The notes below the pieces were generated by a model. That model was not told where the DNA came from. It made no database searches and saw only the letters and a program-made list of their open reading frames with translations. This document shows, in pieces, positions 10,311-18,481 of a DNA stretch of 64,000 bases. Both the position numbers and the translations under genes were made by a program. Positions within the stretch are counted from its first letter, which is position 1; each line of letters starts with the position of its first letter. This DNA is from Sinorhizobium chiapasense. GTDB taxonomy: Bacteria > Pseudomonadota > Alphaproteobacteria > Rhizobiales > Rhizobiaceae. The DNA is taken from positions 2,976,001 through 3,040,000 of the forward strand of contig NZ_CP133148.1 of assembly GCF_036488675.1 (NCBI RefSeq). Direction: 5' to 3'.

Positions 10311-11168
10311 ATGTCCTACGCCGCCATTGCAAAAAACAACGTCGCCGTGATCACCGGAGCTGCCTCGGGTATCGGACTTGCCGCGGCCAAACGATTCGCC
10401 GGCCTCGGGCTGAAAGTTGTCCTTGCCGACCTGCCCGGCGAGCGCTTGCAGGCGGCTGCGGCCGAGGTGGCAAAGGTTGCCGCAGGCGGCGCCGGCGATG
10501 TCGCCGCGATAGCCACGGACGTCTCCCGGCCCGACGATCTCGTGGCGCTGGCGCGCGCGGCAAGCGAGCGCTTCGGCCACGTGCATGTGCTGATGAACAA
10601 TGCCGGCATCCAGCCGGGCAGCTCGATGTTTGGCCCGCTGGAGAACTGGGAAGCCGTGATCGCCGTCAATCTCTGGGGCGTGATCAACGGCTCGCGAATT
10701 TTCGCGCCCGCCATGATTGCCCATGGCGAGCCGGGGCTGATCATCAATACCGGATCGAAACAAGGCATCACCACGCCTCCCGGCGATCCCGCCTACAACG
10801 CATCGAAGGCCGGGGTGAAGGCCTTCACCGAGGCGCTGCAGCATGAACTGCGCAACACTGACGGCTGCAAGGTCGCTGCGCACCTGTTGATCCCCGGCTT
10901 CGTTTACACGTCGCTGACCGCCCACGGACGAGCGGAGAAGCCGGCGGGCGCATGGACCCCGGATGAGACCGTGGACTTCATGATGGAAAGCCTCGAACGC
11001 GGTGACTTCTATATCCTCTGCCCCGACAACGAGGTCGACCGCTCGACGGACGAGAAACGGATCCTGTGGGCGGCGGGCGACATCGTCGAGAACCGGCCAC
11101 CGCTTTCGCGCTGGCATCCGGACCATGGCGAAGCCTTCAAGGCCTTCCTCGCTGGCAAAAAAGGCTGA
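10311..11168 (+). CDS. SDR-family NAD(P)-dependent oxidoreductase
   Basis: This 285-residue Rossmann-fold enzyme has the classical SDR layout: cofactor motif TGAASGIG near residue 17, NNAG near 95, catalytic Ser in INTGSKQG and the YNASKAG motif (Tyr and Lys) near 160. The substrate is unknown. The C-terminus ends in a segment used by short-chain alcohol or carbonyl reductases. It is followed 65 bp downstream by the VOC-hydrolase fusion gene, so the two may be co-transcribed. The ribosome site is a GAGG before the ATG. Confidence 0.9.
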   Translation: MSYAAIAKNNVAVITGAASGIGLAAAKRFAGLGLKVVLADLPGERLQAAAAEVAKVAAGGAGDVAAIATDVSRPDDLVALARAASERFGHVHVLMNNAGIQPGSSMFGPLENWEAVIAVNLWGVINGSRIFAPAMIAHGEPGLIINTGSKQGITTPPGDPAYNASKAGVKAFTEALQHELRNTDGCKVAAHLLIPGFVYTSLTAHGRAEKPAGAWTPDETVDFMMESLERGDFYILCPDNEVDRSTDEKRILWAAGDIVENRPPLSRWHPDHGEAFKAFLAGKKG

Positions 11169-11232
11169 GGGATCCACGGGCGTACCCGGACCCTGAGGGC
11201 GGTGTGCAGTTGACGTGCAGAGGGACAAAACG

Positions 11233-12789
11233 GTGACCAGCGGCATCCACCATATCACCCTAATCGCCCGCAAAGTGCAGGCAAACGTCGATTTCTACGT
11301 CGGCTTTCTTGGCCTGCGCCTCGTCAAGCGGACCGGCGGTTACGAGGACCCCAACCAATTGCATCTCTTTTACGGGGATGCGGCGGGGTCGCCGGGCTCG
11401 CTCGTCACTTTCCTGATGTGGGAAGATGGCTCGCCCGGACGTGTCGGCCACGGTCAGCCGAGCGAAATCGCCTTTGCCATCCCGCCGGAGAGCATCGGCT
11501 TCTGGCTGACGCGCGCATTGCAATTCAACATTCAGGCGACCGGCCCGGCACAGGAGTTCGGCGAGCCGGTGCTGCGTCTCAAGGATCCGGACGGCGTGAT
11601 CGTGAAACTGGTCGGAACCAACGCGCTTGCCGAACCTGCTCCATGGGCGAGCCGGGATATTCCGGAGACGGACGCGATCAGGCGGCTGCGCGGCGCGACG
11701 ATCCTCACCGAGAAGCCAAAGGAGACCGCCCACTTCCTTCAAAATCATTTCGGCTATTCGGAGACCGGGGCAACAGCCACGATCCGGCGCTTCACGTCGA
11801 AATCAGGAGACGTCATCGACGTGCGCGACGCCACCGGCTTCTGGACGTCCGCGCCCGGCACGGGCACGATCGACCATATCGCGTTTCGCGCGCCGGATGA
11901 GGCGACGGTGCTTGCCGTGCGTGCCGATCTCGAGCAGGAGCACGCCGGCGCGACCAACGCGCACGACCGGAAATATTTCTTCTCGCTCTATGTGCGTGAA
12001 CCGGGCGGTTCGCTCTACGAGCTCGCGACCGACGGTCCGGGTTTTGCGGTCGACGAGTTGCCGGACACGCTCGGATCCAAATTGTTCCTGCCACCGCACC
12101 TTGAAGCCGATACGGCCGGGACCTTGGTGAAGCTTCCGCAATTCGCCCTGCCCGGCGAGCCGCGGCTGACCCCGCGCGACCTGCCTTTCATCCACCGCTT
12201 CTATCACCCGGATGAACTGAACCACCGCACCTTCGTCCTCTTGCACGGCAGCGGCGGCAACGAGACGGACATGCTCCCCTTCGGCCATCAGGTCGATCCG
12301 CACGCCACCCTGCTTGGAGTGCGCGGCCGAAGCACCGAGGAGGGTTTCCCCCGCTGGTTCCGTCGCCTGTCTATGACGACGTTCGACCAGCAGGACATTC
12401 GCTCGGAGGCAGAGGCCTTCGTCGCCTTCGTCGAAGGCGGAGGCGAGGGCTACGGCCTCGCGCCTGACAAGACGGTCTTCATCGGCTACTCGAACGGCGC
12501 CAACATGCTGGCTGCCGTGATGCTGCTTTACCCCGGCCTCATCAGGAATGTGGTGATGATGCGGGCAATGGCCGCGCTCGAAGACGCGCCGACACCCGAT
12601 CTTGCCGGAGCAAACATTCTGGTGCTGACAGGCAGGGAAGATCCCTACGGCAAATATGCACCGGCCCTCATAAAGGTCCTCGCCGATACCGGCGCAAACA
12701 TCAAGGCGCTGGACATCGACACCCATCACGGCATCGGTGACGACGATGTCGAAGCCATTCGCCGCTGGATGGCGGAAAACGGTCTCTGA
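11233..12789 (+). CDS. Fusion of VOC-family ring-cleaving dioxygenase and alpha/beta hydrolase
   Basis: The protein has two parts. Residues 1 to about 265 form two VOC/glyoxalase-type modules like the MhqO/MhqE hydroquinone-type dioxygenases: SGIHHITLI, a second His in DHIAFRAP and a Glu in LYELATDGPGF. Residues about 315-518 are an MhqD-like serine hydrolase with LLHGSGGNETD, nucleophile Ser420 in GYSNGAN, a likely acid in LTGREDPYG and His in DTHHGIGDDD. In Bacillus the two activities are separate proteins of quinone detoxification. The GTG at 11233 follows an AGAGGGA site; a GTG six codons upstream is possible. The substrate is not known. Confidence 0.9.
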   Translation: MTSGIHHITLIARKVQANVDFYVGFLGLRLVKRTGGYEDPNQLHLFYGDAAGSPGSLVTFLMWEDGSPGRVGHGQPSEIAFAIPPESIGFWLTRALQFNIQATGPAQEFGEPVLRLKDPDGVIVKLVGTNALAEPAPWASRDIPETDAIRRLRGATILTEKPKETAHFLQNHFGYSETGATATIRRFTSKSGDVIDVRDATGFWTSAPGTGTIDHIAFRAPDEATVLAVRADLEQEHAGATNAHDRKYFFSLYVREPGGSLYELATDGPGFAVDELPDTLGSKLFLPPHLEADTAGTLVKLPQFALPGEPRLTPRDLPFIHRFYHPDELNHRTFVLLHGSGGNETDMLPFGHQVDPHATLLGVRGRSTEEGFPRWFRRLSMTTFDQQDIRSEAEAFVAFVEGGGEGYGLAPDKTVFIGYSNGANMLAAVMLLYPGLIRNVVMMRAMAALEDAPTPDLAGANILVLTGREDPYGKYAPALIKVLADTGANIKALDIDTHHGIGDDDVEAIRRWMAENGL

Positions 12790-12799
12790 TGCCGCCGCC

Positions 12800-12868
12800 C
12801 TACTGCATGTTTCCAGCAATTCAAAGCGCTACAGCGACCTTTGCGCGCCTAATAGACGCGCGGCGCTT
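12800..12868 (-). repeat. RIME-like intergenic repeat, internally deleted copy
   Basis: Reading the minus strand, the GC-rich first palindrome and the CTGTAGCGCTTTGAATTGCT core match the other copies. The second palindrome (TTAAATCG/CGATTTAA) is missing, and the core joins almost directly to the terminal CATGCAGTA. It fills the gap between the fusion gene and the FMN reductase. Confidence 0.8.
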
Positions 12869-12876
12869 TTAACGCA

Positions 12877-13440
12877 TTACGGTGCTTTCGTCGACGCGAC
12901 ATACTCGGCGAAGGCCGTGAGAAAGTCGCGTAGACGTTCTCTGGTCTGCTCGCCGGTCAATTGCCCCTCGCTATCGAACAACGCGGCGGCCTTCGGCAAT
13001 ATCAACCGCTTGCCCGACCAGAGGTCGGCCCCTAGCGTCCGCATCACGGAGAGCCAGGCATTTTGGCTGAGAATGGTGCCGAAATTCCCAGGGGACGCAC
13101 CGGCCAACGCAAAGGGCCGACAACCGAACACCTTTTTGATATCGGCCGGCGGGCGACTGAGCCAATCGATGGCGTTCTTGAAAACACCGGGCATCGAGTT
13201 GTTGTATTCCGGCGTGAAGAGGATCACGCCGTCGGCCGCGATAATCTTCTGCTTGAGATCGGTCACTGCCGCCGGGATGCCGCTTTCAGCCTCCACATCG
13301 CCATCGTAAAGCGGAATGCCGTGCAGCGTCGCGGTCTCGAACTCGATATCGTTGGGCGCGACGGATTTTGCAGCCCTCAGCAACGCCGTATTGAAGGAAG
13401 CCTTCCGCAGGCTGCCCGATATGCCGAGTATCTTCGTCAT
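12877..13440 (-). CDS. NADPH-dependent FMN reductase (ChrR/azoreductase-like)
   Basis: This 187-residue flavodoxin-fold protein begins MTKILGISGSLRKASFNTALL, with the phosphate-binding GSLR loop, and has the family motif TPEYNNSMPGVFKNAIDWLS near residue 80. Proteins of this family reduce FMN, quinones, chromate or azo compounds with NAD(P)H in the cytoplasm. The ATG at 13440 has AGAGGAA upstream; an in-frame ATG eight codons earlier has none. Between two quinone-type dioxygenase genes, a role in quinone or aromatic stress is likely. Confidence 0.92.
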   Translation of the reverse strand: MTKILGISGSLRKASFNTALLRAAKSVAPNDIEFETATLHGIPLYDGDVEAESGIPAAVTDLKQKIIAADGVILFTPEYNNSMPGVFKNAIDWLSRPPADIKKVFGCRPFALAGASPGNFGTILSQNAWLSVMRTLGADLWSGKRLILPKAAALFDSEGQLTGEQTRERLRDFLTAFAEYVASTKAP

Positions 13441-13495
13441 GAATGATGGGTTCCTCTCGTTCATGCATCAGCGGCGCAAGGCCGCCATCCTCACT

Positions 13496-13602
13496 ACAGC
13501 GCCGCGCGCGTCTTGTCAGACGCGCAAAGGTCGCTGTAGCACTTTGATTTGCTGCGTGTTTTTGTCCTTAAATCAGTTACGATTTAAGGAAACATGCAGT
13601 AG
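13496..13602 (+). repeat. RIME-like intergenic mosaic repeat
   Basis: This full-length copy has the GC-rich first palindrome (GCGCGTCTTGTCAGACGCGC), the core TCGCTGTAGCACTTTGA, and the second AT-rich palindrome containing TTAAATC and GATTTAA, ending CATGCAGTAG. It lies between the divergently placed FMN reductase start and the end of the VOC dioxygenase gene. Confidence 0.9.
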
Positions 13603-13618
13603 AACTAGAGGTCAAAGG

Positions 13619-13649
13619 AGAAAAAGAAAGCCGAGAACAATGTCTCGGC
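13619..13649 (-). terminator. Rho-independent terminator of the VOC dioxygenase gene
   Basis: On the minus strand, a 7-bp stem (GCCGAGA / TCTCGGC, loop of 6) is followed by TTTCTTTTTCTCC. The stem begins about 8 nt beyond the stop codon at 13657. Confidence 0.8.
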
Positions 13650-13656
13650 CTTGGGA

Positions 13657-14610
13657 TTACTCCAACGGCTTCAACCCGGCCTCGATCTGAGCCCGCTTCG
13701 GCTCCAGGAAGGGCGGCAGCGACAGGCTTTCGCCGAGCGTTTCCATCGGTTCGTCGACGGCAAAGCCGGGACCGTCGGTCGCAATCTCGAACAGGATGCC
13801 GTTCGGCTCGCGGAAATAGAGCGAGCGAAAATAGAAGCGCTCGACCTCGCCGCTCGACGGCAAGCGGAAGCCGTTCAGCCGTTCCGTCCACTGGTGCAGC
13901 GCATCGACGTCGGGTGTGCGGAAGGCCACATGGTGCACGCCACCTGCGCCTTGGCGCGCGATCGGCAGGCCCGGCTGGACCGCGACATGCAGCTCGGCCG
14001 CAGGACCGCCCGCGCCCATCGAGAAAACATGCACTTCGCCGACGCCATCGGGCGCGGCGTAGGCGCGCACGTCCGTCATGTTCATGACGTGCGTGAGCAC
14101 GAGCGCCGTGTTGGTGATATCCGGCACGCTGATCGTAATCGGGCCGAGTCCCTTGATCTGATGCTCGGCGGGAACCGGGCTCTTGTCCCAGGGATGCGAC
14201 GGCGCAAGTCCGCCATCGTCCAGAAGCCGGAAGCGCTGGCCTTCGCCGTCCTCGAAGTCGACCGACGTCCGGCCATCGATTTCCGTGACCTCACCGGCCG
14301 AGACGCTCAGTTCGGCAAATCGGCGCTTCCACCAGCTCACACTTTCGGCGCTGCTAACCCGGAGGCCCGTGCGCGAAATGCTGTGGGTTCCGGGTCCCTC
14401 GGGGCCGACCGGCCAGTCGAAGAAGGTCAGGTCGCTACCCGGTGTTGCCTTTCCGTCGGCATAAAAGAGATGATAGGCGGTCGTGTCGTCCTGATTGACG
14501 GTTTTCTTGACCAGCCGCAGCCCGAGCGTTTTCGTATAGAAGTGCAGGTTCTCCGGCGCATTGGCCGTGATTGCCGTCAGATGATGGATACCGGTCAGTT
14601 GCAAGCTCAT
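13657..14610 (-). CDS. VOC-family ring-cleaving dioxygenase (MhqO/MhqE-like)
   Basis: The 317-residue protein has two VOC modules. Module 1 starts at [20 protein letters not shown] and module 2 carries [18 protein letters not shown]. The Glu ligand is in [17 protein letters not shown]. His, His and Glu are the expected Fe(II) ligands. Members cleave hydroquinone-type rings or act in quinone defence. The ATG at 14610 is 7 nt after a GGAGG site; the frame extends upstream without family similarity. Its dioxygenase part resembles the N-terminal part of the 11233 fusion protein, so the two are probably paralogues. Confidence 0.92.
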   Translation of the reverse strand: MSLQLTGIHHLTAITANAPENLHFYTKTLGLRLVKKTVNQDDTTAYHLFYADGKATPGSDLTFFDWPVGPEGPGTHSISRTGLRVSSAESVSWWKRRFAELSVSAGEVTEIDGRTSVDFEDGEGQRFRLLDDGGLAPSHPWDKSPVPAEHQIKGLGPITISVPDITNTALVLTHVMNMTDVRAYAAPDGVGEVHVFSMGAGGPAAELHVAVQPGLPIARQGAGGVHHVAFRTPDVDALHQWTERLNGFRLPSSGEVERFYFRSLYFREPNGILFEIATDGPGFAVDEPMETLGESLSLPPFLEPKRAQIEAGLKPLE

Positions 14611-14766
14611 GATTTGCCTCCAATTCAATGCATTACGGCGAGGTTTGCGGACCCCGAGGAGACGCGGCGCCGTAAGGCGGGCATTTCGTTGAGCACAATA
14701 TCGGTCAGCCCGGTCGCTGCAGAAAGAGGAAACGACGCGAACAGATTGTTCTCTAAAAGCGAACAT

Positions 14767-15549
14767 TCAGCGGCGGGGACGCTGCAGGTCCCTGAGATAG
14801 GTACTCTCCGACCGCGAAATGGCAAACAGCTCCGGGTCGATTTCGGCGAAGATCAGGGTCTCGTCTGCGGAATTGGCTTTCGCCAGGAGCTGCCCGTCCG
14901 GTGAAGCGATGCGCGACGAGCCGGCGAAGGAAAACATCGCGTCGGAACCGCAATGATTGATGTAGGCGACGAAAAGCTGGTTTTCGAACGCCCTTGTCTG
15001 AATCATGTGGTGAGTGATGAAGGTGCCCGACCAGCCGGCCGGAAGCGCCGTCGGTACCAGTATCGCATCGGCACCGGCAAGCGCGAGCCGGCGGACATTT
15101 TCCGGAAACTCGACGTCGTAGCAGATCAGCATGCCGCACCTGACGCCCTGGTGCTCGAAGAGGCGCGTCGACGGTTCTGCCGGCGTGAACAGCGAGCGCT
15201 CGTAGTCGCCATAGAGATGCGACTTGCGATAGACCGTCGGGGCAGCGTCACCGTCGACATAGGCGGCGCTGTTGTAGACCGCATCACCCTCGCGCTCGGC
15301 GAAGCCGGCAATGATCGCGATACCGGCTTCGGCAGAAATCCGCTGCAACCGCTGCACGATCGGGCCGTCGGCGCTCTCGGCGATGTCGCGGATCACGTCA
15401 CCGGCACCGTAGCCGGTAATGCCGAGTTCGGGCGTGACAAGCAGCGTTGCGCCTTGGCGGGACGCCTCCACAGCGGCAGCGCCGATCCGGCCAAGATTGG
15501 CGGCAAGATCTCCGCCAACGGATTTCATCTGCAGCGCGGCAAGCTTCAT
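14767..15549 (-). CDS. Carbon-nitrogen hydrolase (nitrilase superfamily amidase)
   Basis: The 260-residue nitrilase-fold enzyme shows the Glu-Lys-Cys triad: Glu in VTPELGITGYG (about residue 40), Lys in YRKSHLYGDYE (about 108) and Cys in LICYDVEFPE (about 140). The superfamily hydrolyses amide or carbamoyl bonds in the cytoplasm. The CYDVEFPE block resembles amidases more than N-carbamoylputrescine hydrolases (CWDQWFPE), so the substrate is open. It is coupled to the upstream permease (stop and start overlap) and ends a polyamine-type ABC transporter operon, so it probably acts on the imported compound or its product. Confidence 0.9.
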   Translation of the reverse strand: MKLAALQMKSVGGDLAANLGRIGAAAVEASRQGATLLVTPELGITGYGAGDVIRDIAESADGPIVQRLQRISAEAGIAIIAGFAEREGDAVYNSAAYVDGDAAPTVYRKSHLYGDYERSLFTPAEPSTRLFEHQGVRCGMLICYDVEFPENVRRLALAGADAILVPTALPAGWSGTFITHHMIQTRAFENQLFVAYINHCGSDAMFSFAGSSRIASPDGQLLAKANSADETLIFAEIDPELFAISRSESTYLRDLQRPRR

Positions 15550-16349
15550 CATTTGCCATCCGATGACATGGCGCCGAGCAGCTTCGGCAGGTCTCCGAAC
15601 CGGGCGACGAGGCCGAAGATGATCGCGGCCGTCATGACGAAGAGGATCGTCACCGAGGCCATGGTCGGCGTGTAGCCGTAGCGCAGCGCGTTGAAGATCT
15701 TGATCGGCAGCGTCTCCATGGTGAAGCCGACGGTCATGTACGCGACGATATACTCGTTGAGCGACAGTACGAACGCAAAGGCATAGCCCGAGACGATGTA
15801 GGGGAGGATCAGCGGCAGCACCACGGTGCGGAACACCGTGCGCTCGTCCGCGCCCATGGTCGATGCCGCCTCGACCAGCGAACGATCGATCGACGTCAAG
15901 CCGAGGGACAAGGTGACGAGCGGCAAGGTCACGAAGAAGATCGCGTGGCTGACCACCGCCGTCCAGGGCTGGCCGTAGAAGCCGACAGTCGCCCAGAAGG
16001 TCAATAGCCCCAGCGCCGTGATCACCGGCGGCAGCGTGAAGGGTGCGACGCCCAGAAGCTGAAAGATGTTCGCCCAGGGCGCTATCCGCCGCCACAGGAA
16101 CCAGGCAAGCGGCAAGGCAATGGCGACGGCAAGCGCTGCCGAGAGCAACGCAAGCGTGACCGAGGCCATCAGCGCGTTTCGCCATTCGGGGTTCAGGAAG
16201 ATCTCGCCATACCAGGAGGTCGAAAAGCCCTGCGGCGGAAAGGCGAGCGTCTGCTTCGCGTTGATCGAGACGCCGGCAACCACGATCAGCGGCAGCGCAA
16301 GGAAGAGCGCGACCAGGAAGAAATAGAACTTGCGGAAAATGGACGTCAT
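15549..16349 (-). CDS. ABC transporter permease, PotC-type (spermidine/putrescine family)
   Basis: This 266-residue inner-membrane protein has six hydrophobic segments. The EAA loop is RSLVEAASTMGADERTVFRT near residue 170, and the N-terminal helix starts KFYFFLVALFLALPLIVVAG. It forms the pore with the partner permease at 16346, whose stop codon overlaps its ATG (ATGA). The layout SBP, ATPase, permease, permease matches Pot-type polyamine importers. Confidence 0.93.
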   Translation of the reverse strand: MTSIFRKFYFFLVALFLALPLIVVAGVSINAKQTLAFPPQGFSTSWYGEIFLNPEWRNALMASVTLALLSAALAVAIALPLAWFLWRRIAPWANIFQLLGVAPFTLPPVITALGLLTFWATVGFYGQPWTAVVSHAIFFVTLPLVTLSLGLTSIDRSLVEAASTMGADERTVFRTVVLPLILPYIVSGYAFAFVLSLNEYIVAYMTVGFTMETLPIKIFNALRYGYTPTMASVTILFVMTAAIIFGLVARFGDLPKLLGAMSSDGK

Positions 16350-17200
16350 GCCGCCTCTCCCTTTCGTCCCGCAATCACCGTCAAGGCGACCAGCCCGAGC
16401 GTCACCAGCACGAGAAACACCGCCATCGCCGCGGCGAAAGGCATGTTCGACTGGTAAATCGCCTGGTCCGTGATCAGCACCGACAGCGTCCAGTGCTGTG
16501 GCCGGCCGAGAAGCTGCGGCAGCAGATAGGAGCCGAGCGCAAAGATGAAGACCATGATCAGCGTCGCGACGATCGTGTTCCTCAGCGCCGGAACGACGAC
16601 GGTGAAGAAGGCCTTGAGCGGCGAGGCTCCGAGCGTTCGCGCAGCCTCGGTCAAGGTCGGATCTAGGCGGACAAGCGCCGGGAACAGGACGAGCACCGTA
16701 TAGGGAAAGGCCTGATAGACCATGCCCGTCAGCACCGCCGCAAAGCTTGGTGTGAGCGCCTTGGCCTCGCCCATGAGGCCAAGCGCAACAAGGATGTTGG
16801 TGATGCCGGCCGTGCGCGAGAAAAGCGTCGACCAGGCGAAGCCGATGATGACCTCGGAGAGCGAGAGCACCGAGAGCAGCGCGACGAGCCAGACGACCTG
16901 GACGCTGCGCGCCATCCGCGTCAGCATGTAGGTGAAGGGGAGCGCCAGGACGACGCAGCAGACGGCGACAGCGATCGCCATCATCAGCGAAAAGCCCAGC
17001 ACGCCGCCGAAGAAAGCCGAAAGAAAGCGGGCGTAATTGTCGAAGACGAAGGCCGGCGTATAGAAGCCGCCCTGCTGGCGCTGGAAGAAGCTTACGGCGA
17101 TCATCGTACCGAAGGGCACGACGAAGAAGATGGTGAGCATCGCCGCGGGAAAAAGGAGCGGCGCGTAGTCGCCGATGGTCTGGGGCGGTTCGCGTCTCAT
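16346..17200 (-). CDS. ABC transporter permease, PotB-type (spermidine/putrescine family)
   Basis: The 284-residue permease has six predicted membrane segments and an EAA loop (DPTLTEAARTLGASPLKAFF). The ATG at 17200 overlaps the ATPase stop (ATGA), and its own stop overlaps the next permease start. An in-frame ATG six codons upstream is less likely because it would lengthen the overlap. It is the first permease of the polyamine-type importer. Confidence 0.93.
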   Translation of the reverse strand: MRREPPQTIGDYAPLLFPAAMLTIFFVVPFGTMIAVSFFQRQQGGFYTPAFVFDNYARFLSAFFGGVLGFSLMMAIAVAVCCVVLALPFTYMLTRMARSVQVVWLVALLSVLSLSEVIIGFAWSTLFSRTAGITNILVALGLMGEAKALTPSFAAVLTGMVYQAFPYTVLVLFPALVRLDPTLTEAARTLGASPLKAFFTVVVPALRNTIVATLIMVFIFALGSYLLPQLLGRPQHWTLSVLITDQAIYQSNMPFAAAMAVFLVLVTLGLVALTVIAGRKGEAA

Positions 17201-18234
17201 TTCCTGAGCACCACGCAAACATCCGGAGTGAGCGCGACGCCGACCTGCTGGCCGACGGTGACATCCGGTCGCTCGCGCGGCGTGGAAACCGCGACGATCT
17301 GGCGTCCGGCGACATCAACAAACGTTTCGATCGTTCCGCCGAGATCACGCACGAAGGTGACCGTGCCGGAAATCGCTCCGGCATCGGGCGCCGTCAGGTG
17401 CACGTCCTCGGGACGAATTGAAAGTGTCGCCTTTGCCGCGCCGCGCGGCAAGGCGAGACCCGGCACCGGCTGGCCGAGCACGGAAACTTGGCCCTGCGTG
17501 TCCGCTTCAGCCTCGATCAGGTTGGTCTGGCCAATGAAGTCGGCAACGAAACTGTCCGCCGGCCGGCGATAGATTTCTATCGGCGAAGCCGCCTGGCGGA
17601 TTTCCCCGCCATTCATGACGACCACTGTATCGGCCATCGTCATCGCTTCGCGCTGGTCGTGCGTGACGACGATCGTCGTAATCCCGAGCTGCTGCTGCAA
17701 TTGGCGCAGTTCCACCTGCATCGCTTCCCGCAGCTTCGCGTCGAGCGCCGAAAGCGGCTCGTCGAGAAGGAAAAGTTTCGGCGAGATTGCCAGCGCGCGG
17801 GCGATTGCAACACGCTGGCGCTGGCCGCCGGAAAGCTTGGAGACCGGCCGTTCCGCATAGCCCGAGAGGTGGATCATCGACAGCAGTTCGTCGACCCGCC
17901 GCTTCTGGTCCTCCTTCGGCGCCTTGCGGATGCGCAAGGGATAGGCGATGTTTTCGCCGACGGTCAGATGCGGGAAGAGCGCCAGCGACTGGAACACCAT
18001 GCCGAGATTGCGCTTGTGGGTCGGCACGCGGGTGATGTCTTCGCCATCGAGGCGGATCGCACCTCCGGTCGGCAGATCGAGCCCGGCGATCATGCGCAGC
18101 AACGTCGTCTTGCCGCAGCCAGACGGCCCGAGCATGCAAACGAAGGTGCCGTGCGGCACCGTGAGTTCGACATTGTTGACGGCCCTGAAGGACCCGAATT
18201 CCTTGACGACGTTCTGAAGGGCAAGTCCCGACAT
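17197..18234 (-). CDS. ABC transporter ATP-binding protein, PotA-type
   Basis: The 345-residue ATPase has Walker A GPSGCGKTT near residue 40, the Q-loop VFQSLALFPHLTV, the signature LSGGQRQRVAIARAL, Walker B LFLLDEPLSALD and the switch His in VVTHDQREA. Residues about 260-345 form the C-terminal TOBE-like domain (LSIRPEDVHL) typical of the PotA/MalK group. A GGACGGG site precedes the ATG at 18234; an in-frame GTG seven codons earlier is weaker. Between this gene and the binding-protein gene lie a hairpin and two repeats. Confidence 0.94.
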   Translation of the reverse strand: MSGLALQNVVKEFGSFRAVNNVELTVPHGTFVCMLGPSGCGKTTLLRMIAGLDLPTGGAIRLDGEDITRVPTHKRNLGMVFQSLALFPHLTVGENIAYPLRIRKAPKEDQKRRVDELLSMIHLSGYAERPVSKLSGGQRQRVAIARALAISPKLFLLDEPLSALDAKLREAMQVELRQLQQQLGITTIVVTHDQREAMTMADTVVVMNGGEIRQAASPIEIYRRPADSFVADFIGQTNLIEAEADTQGQVSVLGQPVPGLALPRGAAKATLSIRPEDVHLTAPDAGAISGTVTFVRDLGGTIETFVDVAGRQIVAVSTPRERPDVTVGQQVGVALTPDVCVVLRK

Positions 18235-18250
18235 ATATTTCCCGTCCTGC

Positions 18251-18353
18251 AGCACCGTGCGCCATTTCAGACGCGCAAAGGTCGCTGCATCGCTTTGAAT
18301 TGCTGCATGGTTTATCCCTAAATCGGTTCCCGATCTAAGGAAACATGCAGTAG
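18251..18353 (+). repeat. RIME-like intergenic mosaic repeat
   Basis: This copy has a worn first palindrome (GCGCCATTTCAGACGCGC), the core TCGCTGCATCGCTTTGAAT, a second palindrome around CCTAAATCG/CGATCTAAGG and the terminal CATGCAGTAG. It sits inside a transporter operon, between the binding-protein and ATPase genes. Confidence 0.85.
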
Positions 18354-18377
18354 CGCCTCATGCGCAGATGGTTCATC

Positions 18378-18426
18378 GAGCGGGAATGAGGAAAGTGTGA
18401 AACAGCTTTCCGCCCGGATTCCGCTC
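18378..18426 (-). repeat. Short palindromic intergenic repeat (second family)
   Basis: The outer arms are GAGCGGGAAT and ATTCCGCTC (one bulged base). The inner arms are GGAAAG and CTTTCC, around GTGTGAAACAG. Its reverse complement has the same layout as the element at 58699-58742 (GGAAAA, CACACTTTTCC, closing GGAAT), so the two belong to one family common in rhizobial intergenic DNA. Confidence 0.7.
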
Positions 18427-18440
18427 AGTCTTTCAAAGTC

Positions 18441-18466
18441 GACCTCCCGCCCGCCGGCGGGAGGTC
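18441..18466 (-). terminator. GC-rich hairpin after the binding-protein gene
   Basis: A perfect 11-bp inverted repeat (GACCTCCCGCC / GGCGGGAGGTC, 4-nt loop) starts 15 nt beyond the binding-protein stop codon. No clean T-run follows. It could act as a partial terminator or as an RNA-stabilising 3' stem between the abundant binding protein and the membrane components. Confidence 0.65.
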
Positions 18467-18481
18467 GATCCCGGTTGGCGA

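Noticed and set aside
14767..16374. A single 535-codon minus-strand frame
   Set aside because: Only the last 260 codons match a family (nitrilase type). The upstream part is an out-of-frame reading of the permease gene.
18441..18466. Full Rho-independent terminator
   Set aside because: The stem is strong but no T-run follows on the minus strand, and the downstream genes complete the same transporter.
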